24,983 nucleotides of DNA from Thermofontimicrobium_A sp034505795 (GCA_034505795.1 JAPDQM010000055.1:1-24983); one strand, 5' to 3'; positions 1-7,961 are shown, counted from the first letter of the stretch. Made by a program: numbers and translations. The notes: generated by a model not told the origin, from the letters alone.

Positions 1-1
1 A

Positions 2-157
2 CGAACGCTGATTGACGGGGAGCAAACGGGCGGGAAGCATCTCGTGCACTGGAATGGTGAGGATGCCAACGGCCAGCCATTGGCCAGTGGCATTTATATC
101 TGCCGATTGAAAGCGGGATCATTCGTAAGCAGCCGGAAGCTGTTGTTGGTGCGATAA
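2..157 (+). CDS. C-terminal end of a secreted protein with FlgD-like tail (5' truncated)
   Basis: Only the last 51 codons are inside the window. The frame is open from base 2 and stops at TAA 155-157. The peptide contains WNGEDANGQPLASGIY, then a YxxRLKAGSF stretch and an end in Lys-Leu-Leu-Leu-Val-Arg. This is the pattern of FlgD-like Ig/type IX-style C-terminal domains: a 'W-G-D-x-G-x-x-ASG-Y' core, a β-hairpin, and a basic residue at the end. Such tails normally sit on large exported proteins in Calditrichota/KSB1/Ignavibacteria-type bacteria and are thought to act in export or surface attachment. The catalytic or binding part lies upstream of the window, so the protein's own job is unknown. 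The same kind of tail occurs on the subtilase ending at 16620. Confidence 0.75.
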   Translation, partial: RTLIDGEQTGGKHLVHWNGEDANGQPLASGIYICRLKAGSFVSSRKLLLVR

Positions 158-170
158 TTGGGAGGATATT

Positions 171-203
171 TACTGACCGGTCGCTGGCAGCGACCGGTCA
201 GTA
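171..203. other. Perfect 15-bp inverted repeat with 3-nt loop
   Basis: Bases 171-185 and 189-203 are exact reverse complements (TACTGACCGGTCGCT and its complement) around the loop GGC. The hairpin begins 13 nt after the stop codon at 157. No T-run follows on either strand, so it is not a standard intrinsic terminator. It may act as a 3' mRNA-end structure or an attenuating hairpin for the upstream gene. Confidence 0.8.
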
Positions 204-505
204 TGAGTCGGAGCGATCAATTGAGTTTTCCTCAAATTGCCACTGCCATTTTATCGGCACTCCAACATTTTGCTATCCATCAACCTGGTCATGTCACTTC
301 AGTTACGTTCTCCTCGAAAAACCGCTTGCTATTTTTTTAAATTATGCATATTTTTTAGTCAAACAAGATCGTACTGCATAAAAAAAGAGAGCGCGCCAGA
401 GAATTGGTACATTAAAAAACATAGTCCAGAAATTTTATTGTTGTCCCAATTACCATCGATCCATCATTCCAGCGTAAAATTATTAAACAAATCGGCTTTT
501 GGGGT
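204..505. other. Intergenic, nothing convincing
   Basis: AT-rich spacer between the hairpin and the ATP-grasp gene. Short open frames here have no recognisable content and no ribosome binding site. No clear -35/-10 pair was found for the gene starting at 506. Confidence 0.5.
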
Positions 506-2158
506 ATGAGCATCGCTATTGTAGAAAAAGTTGGGGATGTCAAAATTTATGGTGGCGGATTGTTAGGGGGTAAAGGGGAGGGTTTGGTCAAAATTAATGA
601 GTGCAACATTCCTAGGGCTCATAAATTGCAAACTCGCGTATTGACGACTACCTTTTATGATGTTTTTTTAGAACACGGGTGCAAATTTTGTGAAGACGAA
701 TTGGCTCCCATCCGTTCGGTCCTTGAGAAAATTGGCCAGATCCCAATCAGCGTCCGTTCATCCGCTACAAACGAAGCCTGGGTTGCACCGGGTGGTCAGG
801 GTTCAGTGCATGCTGGCGAAAACACCTCGTTCATGCTGCCCAATAATCATCCCGATTTTGGCGTGCGCTTCGAACAGTTGACACAGGCGATCTGCTTTAT
901 CTATCGCGATTTTTTACGGAAGGAGCCCCCGGGCAGTCAGGAGAAGATGGCGATTGTCATCAATCCTATTCCGGGATTTTTGGATCAGACCGATGCTGGC
1001 CCGATTTATTATCCGCTGGTTTCTGGCGTGGCCAATTCGTTTTTCCCCTATGCCCTAAAATCCCAACATCCCGCCGACGGTTTCGCCCGCATTGCACTGG
1101 GGCATGGCTATGCTACGGTGCTGGATGATTTTCCAGTGATTTCCATGGCGACGATCCGGCAACCCATTCCGCTAAAATTTCTGGGTGATGGCCAAAGCTA
1201 TTTTTATGCCATCGATATGACACGTAATGAGGGGTTGACCGGCGAAGAGCTGGAGACAATGAAAAAGCTGCACGTGCGTTTTGCCAATAATGATTACGCT
1301 CGTTTTTTAAGTTACAATAAAAACTACGTCACGCTGGAATCATTGGCCCAGGACGATCTTTTGGGTTTTCGCAGCGGGCTGATCGAGATAATGAACTGCA
1401 TTTCATCCCGAATTGCCGCCCATTTTCAGATTGAATTTGTTTTTAATATTGTTCAAAATGAACGTCACCAGGCCATGGGACAGTTTCATGTTGTTCAATT
1501 AACGCAATTACCGGAAATTAAATTTGAGCCGATTGAATTGCCAACCCAGGTGGAGCATTGTTATTTAGCCATTAGCAATTTGCAGGGTCATGGCATCAAA
1601 TCCAATATCAAATATGCGGTAGTGGTGTCGCCGTTTCTTTATTCTCGCAACCAACACGATCGCGTACGACAGCGGCTGTTTGCCATAAATCAGATGATGA
1701 AAAAACAAAACGAAAATTATGTCATCATTGCGCCGGGGCGATTGGGCAGCAAGAATCGCGATTGGGGGATACAAATTGACTATCGCGATGTGGATCGAGC
1801 CGTGGGGTTGTTTGAATATGGCGTAGATATTGCTGGTCGTCCCGAGCCATTGCCCGAAAGCGATGACAATACCGGAGGAATTTATGGCAGCCATTTCCTT
1901 TACATGCTCCAGGGTGGTTATGATGAACAGCAGAAACGTCGGCAAACCCGCATGTATGGCACACAGGGAACGCATTTCCTGACCAATCTGGTGAGCAACA
2001 ATATTATTTACGGTTTCATTGCGCCGATCCAGGACCGGTTCGATCCCACGCTCTTTAAGGTTTCCGATCCCGATGACGTAGTCCAATTATTTCATTTTCC
2101 TGTGCCGGCCACTCTCTATGCCGATTCGATTAACCAGCGATGCATGTTAGTAACATAA
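506..2158 (+). CDS. PEP-synthase-type (PPDK_N) ATP-grasp protein, stand-alone
   Basis: A 550-residue cytoplasmic protein resembling the pyruvate/PEP-binding ATP-grasp domain of PEP synthase and pyruvate phosphate dikinase. Visible signatures: GGGLLGGKGEGL at residues 16-27 (Gly-rich loop with Lys), VRSSATNE at 83-90, the MLPNNHPD stretch at 110-117 and IAPGRLGSKNRDWGI at about 408-422. It then has GSHFL (461-465) and a second GTHFLTNL (488-495). It lacks the phospho-His swivelling domain and the C-terminal TIM barrel, so it cannot perform full PEP synthesis. The usual Q-x-R-P at the end of the ATP site reads QLTQLP (331-336), so an arginine appears to be missing. From memory, this architecture with the same PNNHPD and APGRxGS motifs occurs fused behind two receiver-like domains in single-chain proteins of other bacteria; those receiver domains are the next gene here. 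The start at 506 lacks a strong Shine-Dalgarno. The substrate is unknown. Confidence 0.75.
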   Translation: MSIAIVEKVGDVKIYGGGLLGGKGEGLVKINECNIPRAHKLQTRVLTTTFYDVFLEHGCKFCEDELAPIRSVLEKIGQIPISVRSSATNEAWVAPGGQGSVHAGENTSFMLPNNHPDFGVRFEQLTQAICFIYRDFLRKEPPGSQEKMAIVINPIPGFLDQTDAGPIYYPLVSGVANSFFPYALKSQHPADGFARIALGHGYATVLDDFPVISMATIRQPIPLKFLGDGQSYFYAIDMTRNEGLTGEELETMKKLHVRFANNDYARFLSYNKNYVTLESLAQDDLLGFRSGLIEIMNCISSRIAAHFQIEFVFNIVQNERHQAMGQFHVVQLTQLPEIKFEPIELPTQVEHCYLAISNLQGHGIKSNIKYAVVVSPFLYSRNQHDRVRQRLFAINQMMKKQNENYVIIAPGRLGSKNRDWGIQIDYRDVDRAVGLFEYGVDIAGRPEPLPESDDNTGGIYGSHFLYMLQGGYDEQQKRRQTRMYGTQGTHFLTNLVSNNIIYGFIAPIQDRFDPTLFKVSDPDDVVQLFHFPVPATLYADSINQRCMLVT

Positions 2159-2363
2159 TCGTCGAATAGTATTTTCATTTAGTCACTGGCAAATTGTGTT
2201 CATTCTATCATTCGCTTAAAAGGCAATGGCTAGTGTGACAATGCAAAAAATCGCTCTGGTTGAGGTTTTATCAGTGTTCGAATAGCGGGGAAATGGCAGA
2301 GGTTATATTTCCAGTCGGAAGGTGACTGCCCGCGACGTGGAATTCATCCGTTAGGTGTGATGT

Positions 2364-3824
2364 ATGATGAGAGCAAAATTTAAATTAAATCCGCAACGGC
2401 AACGGGAATATCCGTTCGTGCCCCGCATCATCAATCCGATTCGATTGGAACAAGCGGTGATTTTCGCGGCAGATGAACAGTTGCGATCTGCCGTCGATGC
2501 GTTACCTGAGAATTTGCCCTGGATGCAGGTGGACATGTTGAATGATCCGTTATCTGCCACAAACTATCACTCTCCTCAGCCGAAGGTAATTATTTTCGAT
2601 GATGTCGCGTTAAATACAGTGAATGCGGAGGAGATCCGAAAGCGTAATCGCGACGTGATTCTGGTGCTCCTGTCCTATAATCCGATGATTCACTGCTCAC
2701 CGCCGACGGTGATGCTGGAGCAATTTCCCTATGCTGGAAACGCGGATCTGGTTTTTGCCGTAGATCGAGATGAGTTTGCTCCTGAAAAGATCCTGCCATC
2801 GATTGTGCGTTGCGCTGAAGACAGGTTGAATATCGAGAAATATTCTCGTGCCCGCCGGTTTATTTTTCTCATCGTTGATGATGAGCCGCGCTGGTTTTCT
2901 CAATTTCTGCCGGTGCTCTATAACATTATTGGTCAGCGTGCTGCGGTGATGCTGACACGTACCTATGAGGAGACGCTGCGCTTTCTATTTGGGGTGGAAG
3001 ACGAAGCGGAGATTTATGGCAAAAATTATCATTTGCACGGCCACGGCGATGATGTGGTTTGCGTTATCACCGATATTTTTTTTCCAAAGGGCGATAATCC
3101 AGGCAGCGATGCGGGCCGTCGCTTGACCCATCTCATCAAAAATCATTATCCCCGCATTCCAGTCATCGTTGCTTCCAAAGCAAGAGAGGGGGATGACTTG
3201 CGAGAGCTGGCATTTATCATGCCCAAGGGAGATATTGGCAGCCTGGATCTGTTGAAAAACTATTTACATGATTTTACCGGCATGGGTGATTTTCTGATTC
3301 AAAATAAATCCAAAACAATTTACCATCGCGTCAAAAATATTCAGGGATTGTATGAGGTAATAGTTCAGGCAGAGCATGATCTCGAATTACGGCAACTGTT
3401 GGAAGTTTATGGGCAAAATGATTTTTTTTCGACCTGGCTGTACATGCATGGTTTTCGGGAATTGGCAGATTTCTTGCGACCCCGGCAAGATCGGGGGCAA
3501 CGAATGATTACCGTGTTGAAGCGATCCATTCAGCGGGAGATGTTGCGGACGGCCTATACTCCGTTGATTATCGAGGATACCCGAGTCTTTACGCTGGACG
3601 ATTTATTATTAGCCCTGCGCACAAAAGATCCGACGGCAATCCAGTATTTGTCGGACCACGACTATTTTTCCATCTGGCTGGATCGGCATGGCTATACCGA
3701 ATTGGCCGAGGAAATTCGTCCCATTCATGGCAGCGGCATGAAATTAGAACAAACATTGGCCAGGATCGTTGAAAAATGGAAAGGACATTATGAGGCCAAT
3801 CCGTATGCTGACAATACCGAGTAG
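2364..3824 (+). CDS. Double receiver-like signalling protein with duplicated C-terminal motif
   Basis: A 486-residue soluble protein. Residues about 28-150 resemble a degenerate receiver domain: IIFDD at 76-80 is kept but the acidic pair and Lys are absent. Residues about 165-310 are a fuller receiver with an acidic pair at D172-D173 in LIVDDE, a candidate phosphoacceptor D237 in ITDIFF, S271 in VIVASK and K288 in IMPKGD. A roughly 20-residue insertion separates the acidic pair from D237. The C-terminal half carries the same module twice, FFSTWLYMHGFRELADFLRP at 354-373 and a close copy at 434-453 (FSIWL, HGYTELAEEIRP). From memory, the receiver pair plus an 'S-WL-x-R/H' motif is the N-terminal half of proteins whose C-terminal half is the ATP-grasp domain encoded just upstream. 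An AGGTG at 2353-2357 precedes the ATG (2364; 2367 is also possible). The two genes are 205 nt apart. The cognate kinase is not in the window. Confidence 0.7.
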   Translation: MMRAKFKLNPQRQREYPFVPRIINPIRLEQAVIFAADEQLRSAVDALPENLPWMQVDMLNDPLSATNYHSPQPKVIIFDDVALNTVNAEEIRKRNRDVILVLLSYNPMIHCSPPTVMLEQFPYAGNADLVFAVDRDEFAPEKILPSIVRCAEDRLNIEKYSRARRFIFLIVDDEPRWFSQFLPVLYNIIGQRAAVMLTRTYEETLRFLFGVEDEAEIYGKNYHLHGHGDDVVCVITDIFFPKGDNPGSDAGRRLTHLIKNHYPRIPVIVASKAREGDDLRELAFIMPKGDIGSLDLLKNYLHDFTGMGDFLIQNKSKTIYHRVKNIQGLYEVIVQAEHDLELRQLLEVYGQNDFFSTWLYMHGFRELADFLRPRQDRGQRMITVLKRSIQREMLRTAYTPLIIEDTRVFTLDDLLLALRTKDPTAIQYLSDHDYFSIWLDRHGYTELAEEIRPIHGSGMKLEQTLARIVEKWKGHYEANPYADNTE

Positions 3825-3936
3825 CGGAACGGCCCTTCAGTTAACAGGTGAATGCGTTCGTCCCCTATTTTGTGGGGAAGCAATGCTCGTTTGAAATTGA
3901 TCTGTCCGACAAAAGCAAATTAAGATTAAGGAAATT

Positions 3937-4800
3937 ATGGAACGTTATCAAAATTCTGAGCTGGATCAAATCCTCGGTCAACCATTTCCCTGTCTGGACC
4001 ACGGCTTTGTGCGTTTGATCGACTATATGGGCTCGGATGAATCCGTCGTGCAGGCCGCTCGTGTATCGTATGGCAAGGGCACCAAACAGGTGCATGAAGA
4101 CCGGGGGCTGATCCGCTATCTCATGCGGCATCAACACACCACACCGTTCGAGATGGTTGAATTTAAATTTCATTGTAAATTACCCATCTTTGTGGCCCGA
4201 CAATGGATTCGGCATCGCACCGCCAGTGTCAACGAATATTCGCTGCGCTATTCTGAGGCAGTAAACGAATTCTATTTGCCGGCACCGGAAACCATCCGGC
4301 AACAATCCACCACCAATCGCCAGGGCCGCGGTGAAGAACCATTGTCGCCTGAATTGCAGCAAAAGGTGCTATCCATCCTGAAGCGACATGCGCAGCAGCT
4401 CTGGGAAGATTACCAAGAAATGGAACAGATGAATCTAGCCCGGGAGCTGGCGCGAATTCATTTGCCAGTGTCGCTGTACACCGAATGGTATTGGAAGATC
4501 AATCTGCATAATTTGCTCCATTTTTTAAAGTTGAGATTGGATGATACGGCGCAATATGAGATTCGCGTCTACGCCGAAGCCATTGCCCGCATTGTGAAAA
4601 TCGCCGTACCGCTAACGTGGGAGGCGTTTGAAGATTATGTGCTGCAAGCCAGGAATTTTTCGCGGCAGGAAATGGCATTGTTGAAAGCAGCGTTAGATCA
4701 ATTGCCAGAGATGCCCAATTGGGAGGCGAAAGCCAGAGCAGCCGGTCTTTCCGCGCGAGAAACTAAAGAATTTATCGCTAAGCTAATGGCAACCGAATAA
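3937..4800 (+). CDS. thyX: FAD-dependent thymidylate synthase ThyX
   Basis: A 287-residue protein that makes dTMP from dUMP using methylene-tetrahydrofolate and NADPH through FAD. The diagnostic ThyX motif RHRx7S is present as RHRTASVNEYS at residues 92-102, followed by LRYSEAVNEFY. Further family features are SDESVVQAARVSYGKGT near the N-terminus, LMRHQHTTPFE (62-72), and LHNLLHFLKLR with YEIRxYAE toward the C-terminus. The length is somewhat above the bacterial norm of about 220-260 because of a C-terminal helical extension. A TAAGGAAATT sequence directly precedes the ATG at 3937. The gene stands alone between the signalling pair and pepT. Confidence 0.95.
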   Translation: MERYQNSELDQILGQPFPCLDHGFVRLIDYMGSDESVVQAARVSYGKGTKQVHEDRGLIRYLMRHQHTTPFEMVEFKFHCKLPIFVARQWIRHRTASVNEYSLRYSEAVNEFYLPAPETIRQQSTTNRQGRGEEPLSPELQQKVLSILKRHAQQLWEDYQEMEQMNLARELARIHLPVSLYTEWYWKINLHNLLHFLKLRLDDTAQYEIRVYAEAIARIVKIAVPLTWEAFEDYVLQARNFSRQEMALLKAALDQLPEMPNWEAKARAAGLSARETKEFIAKLMATE

Positions 4801-4894
4801 TTCCGTTGCTGGAAAGCTGCCACAAAAGCGAGGCAAGTATGATGGCGCCTAATTCGTGTCTGAAAAATAAGCAATGTTCCAATAATTCATTACC

Positions 4895-4929
4895 TCTGGA
4901 TTTAATCTCCAGAATTGCTAATTTTTTTT
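4895..4929 (+). terminator. Weak intrinsic terminator after thyX
   Basis: Stem TCTGGA (4895-4900) and TCCAGA (4908-4913) with a 7-nt loop, followed after 8 nt by eight T residues (4922-4929). The stem is short and the T-run is displaced, so function is uncertain. Confidence 0.35.
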
Positions 4930-4970
4930 GAAGAGTAATAAAAATACACCAATGAATAATTGATCAAATG

Positions 4971-4975
4971 AGGAG
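4971..4975 (+). promoter_or_regulatory. Ribosome binding site that sets the pepT start
   Basis: AGGAG lies 7 nt upstream of the ATG at 4983. The in-frame ATG at 4968 would place this motif inside the coding region, so 4983 is the better start. Confidence 0.75.
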
Positions 4976-4982
4976 TCAAAAC

Positions 4983-6227
4983 ATGAGCCAGGCAATTGAG
5001 CACACAGTTGTGGACCGCTTTCTGAAATATGTGAAATATGATACCCAGTCGGCTGAAGATTCTCCGACCTATCCCAGCACTGAGAAGCAGAAAATTTTGG
5101 GACAGGTGTTGGTGGCAGAGTTGAAGGAGATGGGGCTATCCGATGCGGCAATGGATGAACATGGCTACGTCATGGCTACTCTGGCTGCCAATATCGATAA
5201 ACCCGTGCCTACCATTGGACTGATTGCACACATGGACACGTCGCCGGATGTGTCGGGCGCTGACGTGAAACCCATTATTCATTACAAATACCAGGGTGGC
5301 GACATTGTGCTGGCCGGTGACCCCTCACAAATTCTTCGGATGGCTGAAAATCCCGATCTGGCCGAGCAGATTGGAAATGACATTATCACTTCGGATGGAA
5401 CCACCCTGCTGGGGGCAGATAACAAGGCTGGCATCGCTGAAATTTTTGATGCCATTCACCATCTGGTAACGCATCCCGAAATCAAGCATGGTCGAATTCG
5501 AATTGCGATTACGCCTGATGAAGAAGTGGGCGGTGGCACGAAATATTTTGATATCAAAAAATTTGGAGCAGATTATGCTTACACCATCGATGGCGAACGC
5601 TCCGGCGACATCGATGACGAGACCTTTTGCGCCGATTCCGTGAACATCAAGATCATCGGCAAAAATGTCCATCCCGGTTATGCCAAAAACAAAATGATCA
5701 ACGCCATCAAAATTGCCGCCCAATTGATTGCTCGGCTGCCCCAGGATCGACTCTCGCCGGAAACCACCGAAAAACGGGAAGGATATGTCCATCCCAACAG
5801 CCTCAGCGGTGGTGTGGAAGCCACCACCATCAAATTCATTATTCGTGATTTTACCGTGGAGGGGCTCAAACAGCATGAGGCATTTTTGAAGCAACTGGCT
5901 GACGAAGTGATGAGCGCGCACCCGCAAGCAAAGTTGAAATTCGCTGTGGAGGAGTCGTATCGGAATATGAAATATAAGCTGGACGAAAATCCCAAAGTGG
6001 TGGAATATGCTATGGAGGCGGTGCGACGCAGCGGATTGACCCCACGGCGAAATATGATTCGCGGGGGCACGGATGGTTCGCGGCTATGCTATGAGGGCCT
6101 GCTCACGCCCAATATCTTTACCGGCGGGCATAATTTCCACTCCAAATTGGAATGGATTTCAGTGCAGGACATGCAAAAGGCCGTCGAGGTGGTTGTGAAT
6201 TTGATCCAGATCTGGGCAGAAAAATAG
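4983..6227 (+). CDS. pepT: Peptidase T (tripeptide aminopeptidase, M20B)
   Basis: A 414-residue cytosolic zinc exopeptidase that removes the N-terminal residue from tripeptides. The M20B metal site is complete by eye: H83 and D85 in IAHMDTSPD, bridging D146 in GADNKAG, the catalytic pair E180-E181 in TPDEEVGGG, D203 in TIDG, and the late His in FTGGHNFHSKLEW. These match the order and spacing in E. coli PepT, and the length is normal for the family. An unusual detail is GERSGD after TID, where the family usually has a Gly-rich GGxVGE. There are no signal peptide or membrane segments. It is monocistronic in appearance, 182 nt after thyX and followed by a bidirectional terminator at 6490-6522. 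Confidence 0.93.
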   Translation: MSQAIEHTVVDRFLKYVKYDTQSAEDSPTYPSTEKQKILGQVLVAELKEMGLSDAAMDEHGYVMATLAANIDKPVPTIGLIAHMDTSPDVSGADVKPIIHYKYQGGDIVLAGDPSQILRMAENPDLAEQIGNDIITSDGTTLLGADNKAGIAEIFDAIHHLVTHPEIKHGRIRIAITPDEEVGGGTKYFDIKKFGADYAYTIDGERSGDIDDETFCADSVNIKIIGKNVHPGYAKNKMINAIKIAAQLIARLPQDRLSPETTEKREGYVHPNSLSGGVEATTIKFIIRDFTVEGLKQHEAFLKQLADEVMSAHPQAKLKFAVEESYRNMKYKLDENPKVVEYAMEAVRRSGLTPRRNMIRGGTDGSRLCYEGLLTPNIFTGGHNFHSKLEWISVQDMQKAVEVVVNLIQIWAEK

Positions 6228-6489
6228 CTCGTTCTGCCGCAATGTGGCGGGATATGATTTGGCAGCTAACCAGCGAAATATTGCCTCGTGGGCACAAATC
6301 GATTTACCGTTTGGTTTGTTTGCAGCTCGTTGCCAGGTCGGCAGCGCAGTCGAATTTTTCTCATCTGCTGTTGTGTATTCCGCCCTGGTGTGGCTGGTGC
6401 TGTTTGCGGTTGGAGACCTGTCAGGTTCAGACTGCAGCTATGCAACAATGGTTGTCATGTTAGTGTTGAAACCATTCGTCAGGTATCCC
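6228..6489. other. Intergenic, nothing recognised
   Basis: About 260 nt between the pepT stop and the terminator. Three overlapping short frames exist but none has a ribosome binding site, a known motif or convincing composition. Confidence 0.5.
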
Positions 6490-6522
6490 AAAAACCTCTG
6501 TTTTAAATGAACAGAGGTTTTT
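6490..6522. terminator. Bidirectional intrinsic terminator between pepT and the RRM gene
   Basis: Perfect 13-bp stem: AAAAACCTCTGTT at 6490-6502 and its complement at 6510-6522, with a 7-nt loop. The A/T ends give a T5 tail on both strands, suited to the convergent arrangement of pepT (plus) and the RRM gene (minus). Confidence 0.85.
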
Positions 6523-6577
6523 GTTATTGCTGGGATTGGAACAATGGAAATCTTTAAGCAGACTTCTTGATCGAGGA

Positions 6578-6886
6578 TTAATAGCGTTGTGACCAGCCGC
6601 GGCGACCACCGCTGCCCCGGCCTGCGTTACCGCCGCCCTGCCGTTTGTCGGCTCGTGCCTCATTGACAATCATTTTTTTGCCCTTAATTTCCTGCCCATT
6701 TAGGCTTTCCATCGCGGTTTTGGCCGCCTGTTTGGCCGGCATTTCCACAAAACCAAACCCCCTGGGCTCACCGGTAAAGCGATCCTTGATAACCTTGACC
6801 GAGGTGATTTCGCCAAATGCGCCAAAGGCTTCGCGCAAATCGTCTTCAGTGACTTCCGCTGCTAAATTGCCGATGTAGATGTTCAT
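6578..6886 (-). CDS. Single-RRM RNA-binding protein
   Basis: A 102-residue RNA-binding protein with one RNA recognition motif. RNP2 is IYIGNL at residues 3-8 and RNP1 is RGFGFVEM at about 42-49, with the β1-α1-β2-β3-α2-β4 spacing expected. The domain is followed by a Gly/Arg-rich tail (GGGNAGRGSGGRRGW) ending SQRY. This is the layout of the small bacterial glycine-rich RRM proteins known from cyanobacteria and FCB bacteria, often linked to cold or stress responses. The start is well supported by AAAGGAGTT (plus-strand 6891-6899) just upstream of the ATG. It lies downstream of the cold-shock gene on the same strand but 338 nt away, so it is probably a separate unit. Confidence 0.92.
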   Translation of the reverse strand: MNIYIGNLAAEVTEDDLREAFGAFGEITSVKVIKDRFTGEPRGFGFVEMPAKQAAKTAMESLNGQEIKGKKMIVNEARADKRQGGGNAGRGSGGRRGWSQRY

Positions 6887-7187
6887 AATGAACTCCTTTT
6901 ACAAATTTGAATGATGATTGGATAGTGCCTGCAATCCCGATAGGAAGTGGTATGAAACGCAACCTTGCTGATCATTGGGACTGACGCGGCATAATTAGAT
7001 AAATAAGATGAACGATTGAGGCACATTGAGAATAATTCCGATTGCAGGTGATGGGTGTCAGGATTTGGTATTGGAAGTCCCGGCAATAGCTGTTGATCGC
7101 TGTTAGACTCAATGGCATCGGACTCCCCTGCAAAGAGATTAGGTTACCGAGCGTGAGCAAAACGTTGTCACGGCCCGTAAGCCAGAG
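6887..7187. other. Intergenic upstream of the RRM gene
   Basis: Probable 5' leader and promoter region of the RRM gene. I see no strong -35/-10 pair: TTGCAG occurs on the minus strand but its partner TTCAAA is poor. No gene was found. Confidence 0.45.
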
Positions 7188-7213
7188 GCGACGGACTGCG
7201 ATGAGTCCGTCGC
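7188..7213 (-). terminator. GC-rich hairpin at the 3' end of the cold-shock gene
   Basis: Ten-bp perfect stem: GCGACGGACT at 7188-7197 and its complement at 7204-7213, loop of 6. It starts 11 nt past the csp stop codon. No T-run follows on the minus strand, so it may stabilise the mRNA end rather than terminate. Confidence 0.5.
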
Positions 7214-7224
7214 GATTGTTTCGG

Positions 7225-7437
7225 TTACGATAGCACAATAACATCTTGCGCTTGAGGGCCTTTTTCACCATTGCTAACGGTGAATTCGACACGTTGATCT
7301 TCTTCAAGCGTCTTGAAACCATTGCTGCGGATCGCGCTGAAATGAACGAAGATGTCATTTCCTTGATCTCGAGTAATGAAGCCGTATCCCTTGTTGCTAT
7401 TAAACCATTTGACTTTTCCGGTTTCGCGGTTAGACAT
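7225..7437 (-). CDS. Cold-shock domain protein (CspA family)
   Basis: A 70-residue single cold-shock domain, an RNA chaperone that melts secondary structure in mRNA. The N-terminal GKVKWFNSNKGYGFI contains RNP1 (KGYGFI) and is followed by RNP2 (DIFVHF), then VEFTVSNGEKGPQAQDV, which matches the family end to end at normal length. GGAGG (plus-strand 7447-7451) lies 9 nt before the ATG. The leader back to the upstream terminator is about 80 nt. I did not see a long cold-shock 5' UTR like that of E. coli cspA. Pairing with an RRM protein gives a small RNA-chaperone locus. Confidence 0.96.
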   Translation of the reverse strand: MSNRETGKVKWFNSNKGYGFITRDQGNDIFVHFSAIRSNGFKTLEEDQRVEFTVSNGEKGPQAQDVIVLS

Positions 7438-7515
7438 AGAATTGAACCTCCATAAATGAAAATTTAGGTAATAATGAATTGATAGCAGCGAACTTTATCC
7501 AAGCTTTCCTCAAAT

Positions 7516-7545
7516 AAAAAAAGCCCAACGAAATTAGTTGGGCTT
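7516..7545 (-). terminator. Intrinsic terminator (minus strand) upstream of csp
   Basis: Stem AAGCCCAAC at 7521-7529 with its complement at 7537-7545, loop of 7. On the minus strand it is followed by seven T residues (plus-strand A7516-7522). It would stop transcription coming from the tRNA-Val side and insulate csp. Confidence 0.8.
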
Positions 7546-7640
7546 CAATTGCAAGCAAATATTTTTCTAATTTTTGAGATACCAGGCCGAAGTTCTTTTG
7601 GCTTACGTTACAAAAGATAGTGCCAGTTCATCAAATGCAA

Positions 7641-7665
7641 ATTGGCACCTTGAAGCGGTGCCAAT
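7641..7665 (-). terminator. Hairpin between tRNA-Val and csp
   Basis: Nine-bp perfect stem: ATTGGCACC at 7641-7649 and its complement at 7657-7665, loop of 7. On the minus strand it is followed only by a broken T-rich stretch, so it is a possible first terminator or processing hairpin for the tRNA transcript. Nothing else was seen from 7546 to 7803. Confidence 0.4.
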
Positions 7666-7803
7666 CCGATCAAAATATTTCTTATCAGCTCAAATAATTC
7701 AGCCGACACAATATACGAACTCTGCTGCTGAGAGTCAAGACATTTTTTTTATTTTATAAAATTATTTTTTTCTCCCATTCCATGCTGCAGTTGAGTAAGT
7801 GAG

Positions 7804-7877
7804 TGGGCGATACTGGAATTGAACCAGTGACCCCCGGTATGTGAGACCGGTACTCTAACCATCTGAGCTAATCGCCC
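7804..7877 (-). tRNA. tRNA-Val (anticodon CAC)
   Basis: The minus strand folds as a full cloverleaf. The acceptor GGGCGAT pairs with ATCGCCC, the D arm is GCTC/GAGT, the anticodon stem is CCGGT/ACCGG around loop CTCACAT, and the T arm is ACTGG-TTCAATT-CCAGT. The anticodon CAC reads GTG. The discriminator base is A (7804), as expected for valine. CCA is not encoded. A promoter at 7962-7990 is correctly oriented. Confidence 0.96.
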
Positions 7878-7961
7878 GTTATTTCATGCCTGCTCTCAGC
7901 TCTCATGAGCCATCGAAGTCTTTTCTCTTTAAATGGCTCTCAATCATTTCATGGCGCTGAA

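Noticed and set aside
237..509. Small gene before the ATP-grasp gene
   Set aside because: It starts with TTG, has no ribosome binding site and no recognisable motif, and overlaps the following start codon.
3859..3882. Hairpin (TCCCC/GGGGA) between the receiver gene and thyX as a terminator
   Set aside because: The stem is only 5 bp and no T-run follows.
5325..5927. 200-codon frame antisense to pepT
   Set aside because: It lies entirely within pepT, whose metal-site motifs are intact; it is a shadow of the opposite strand.
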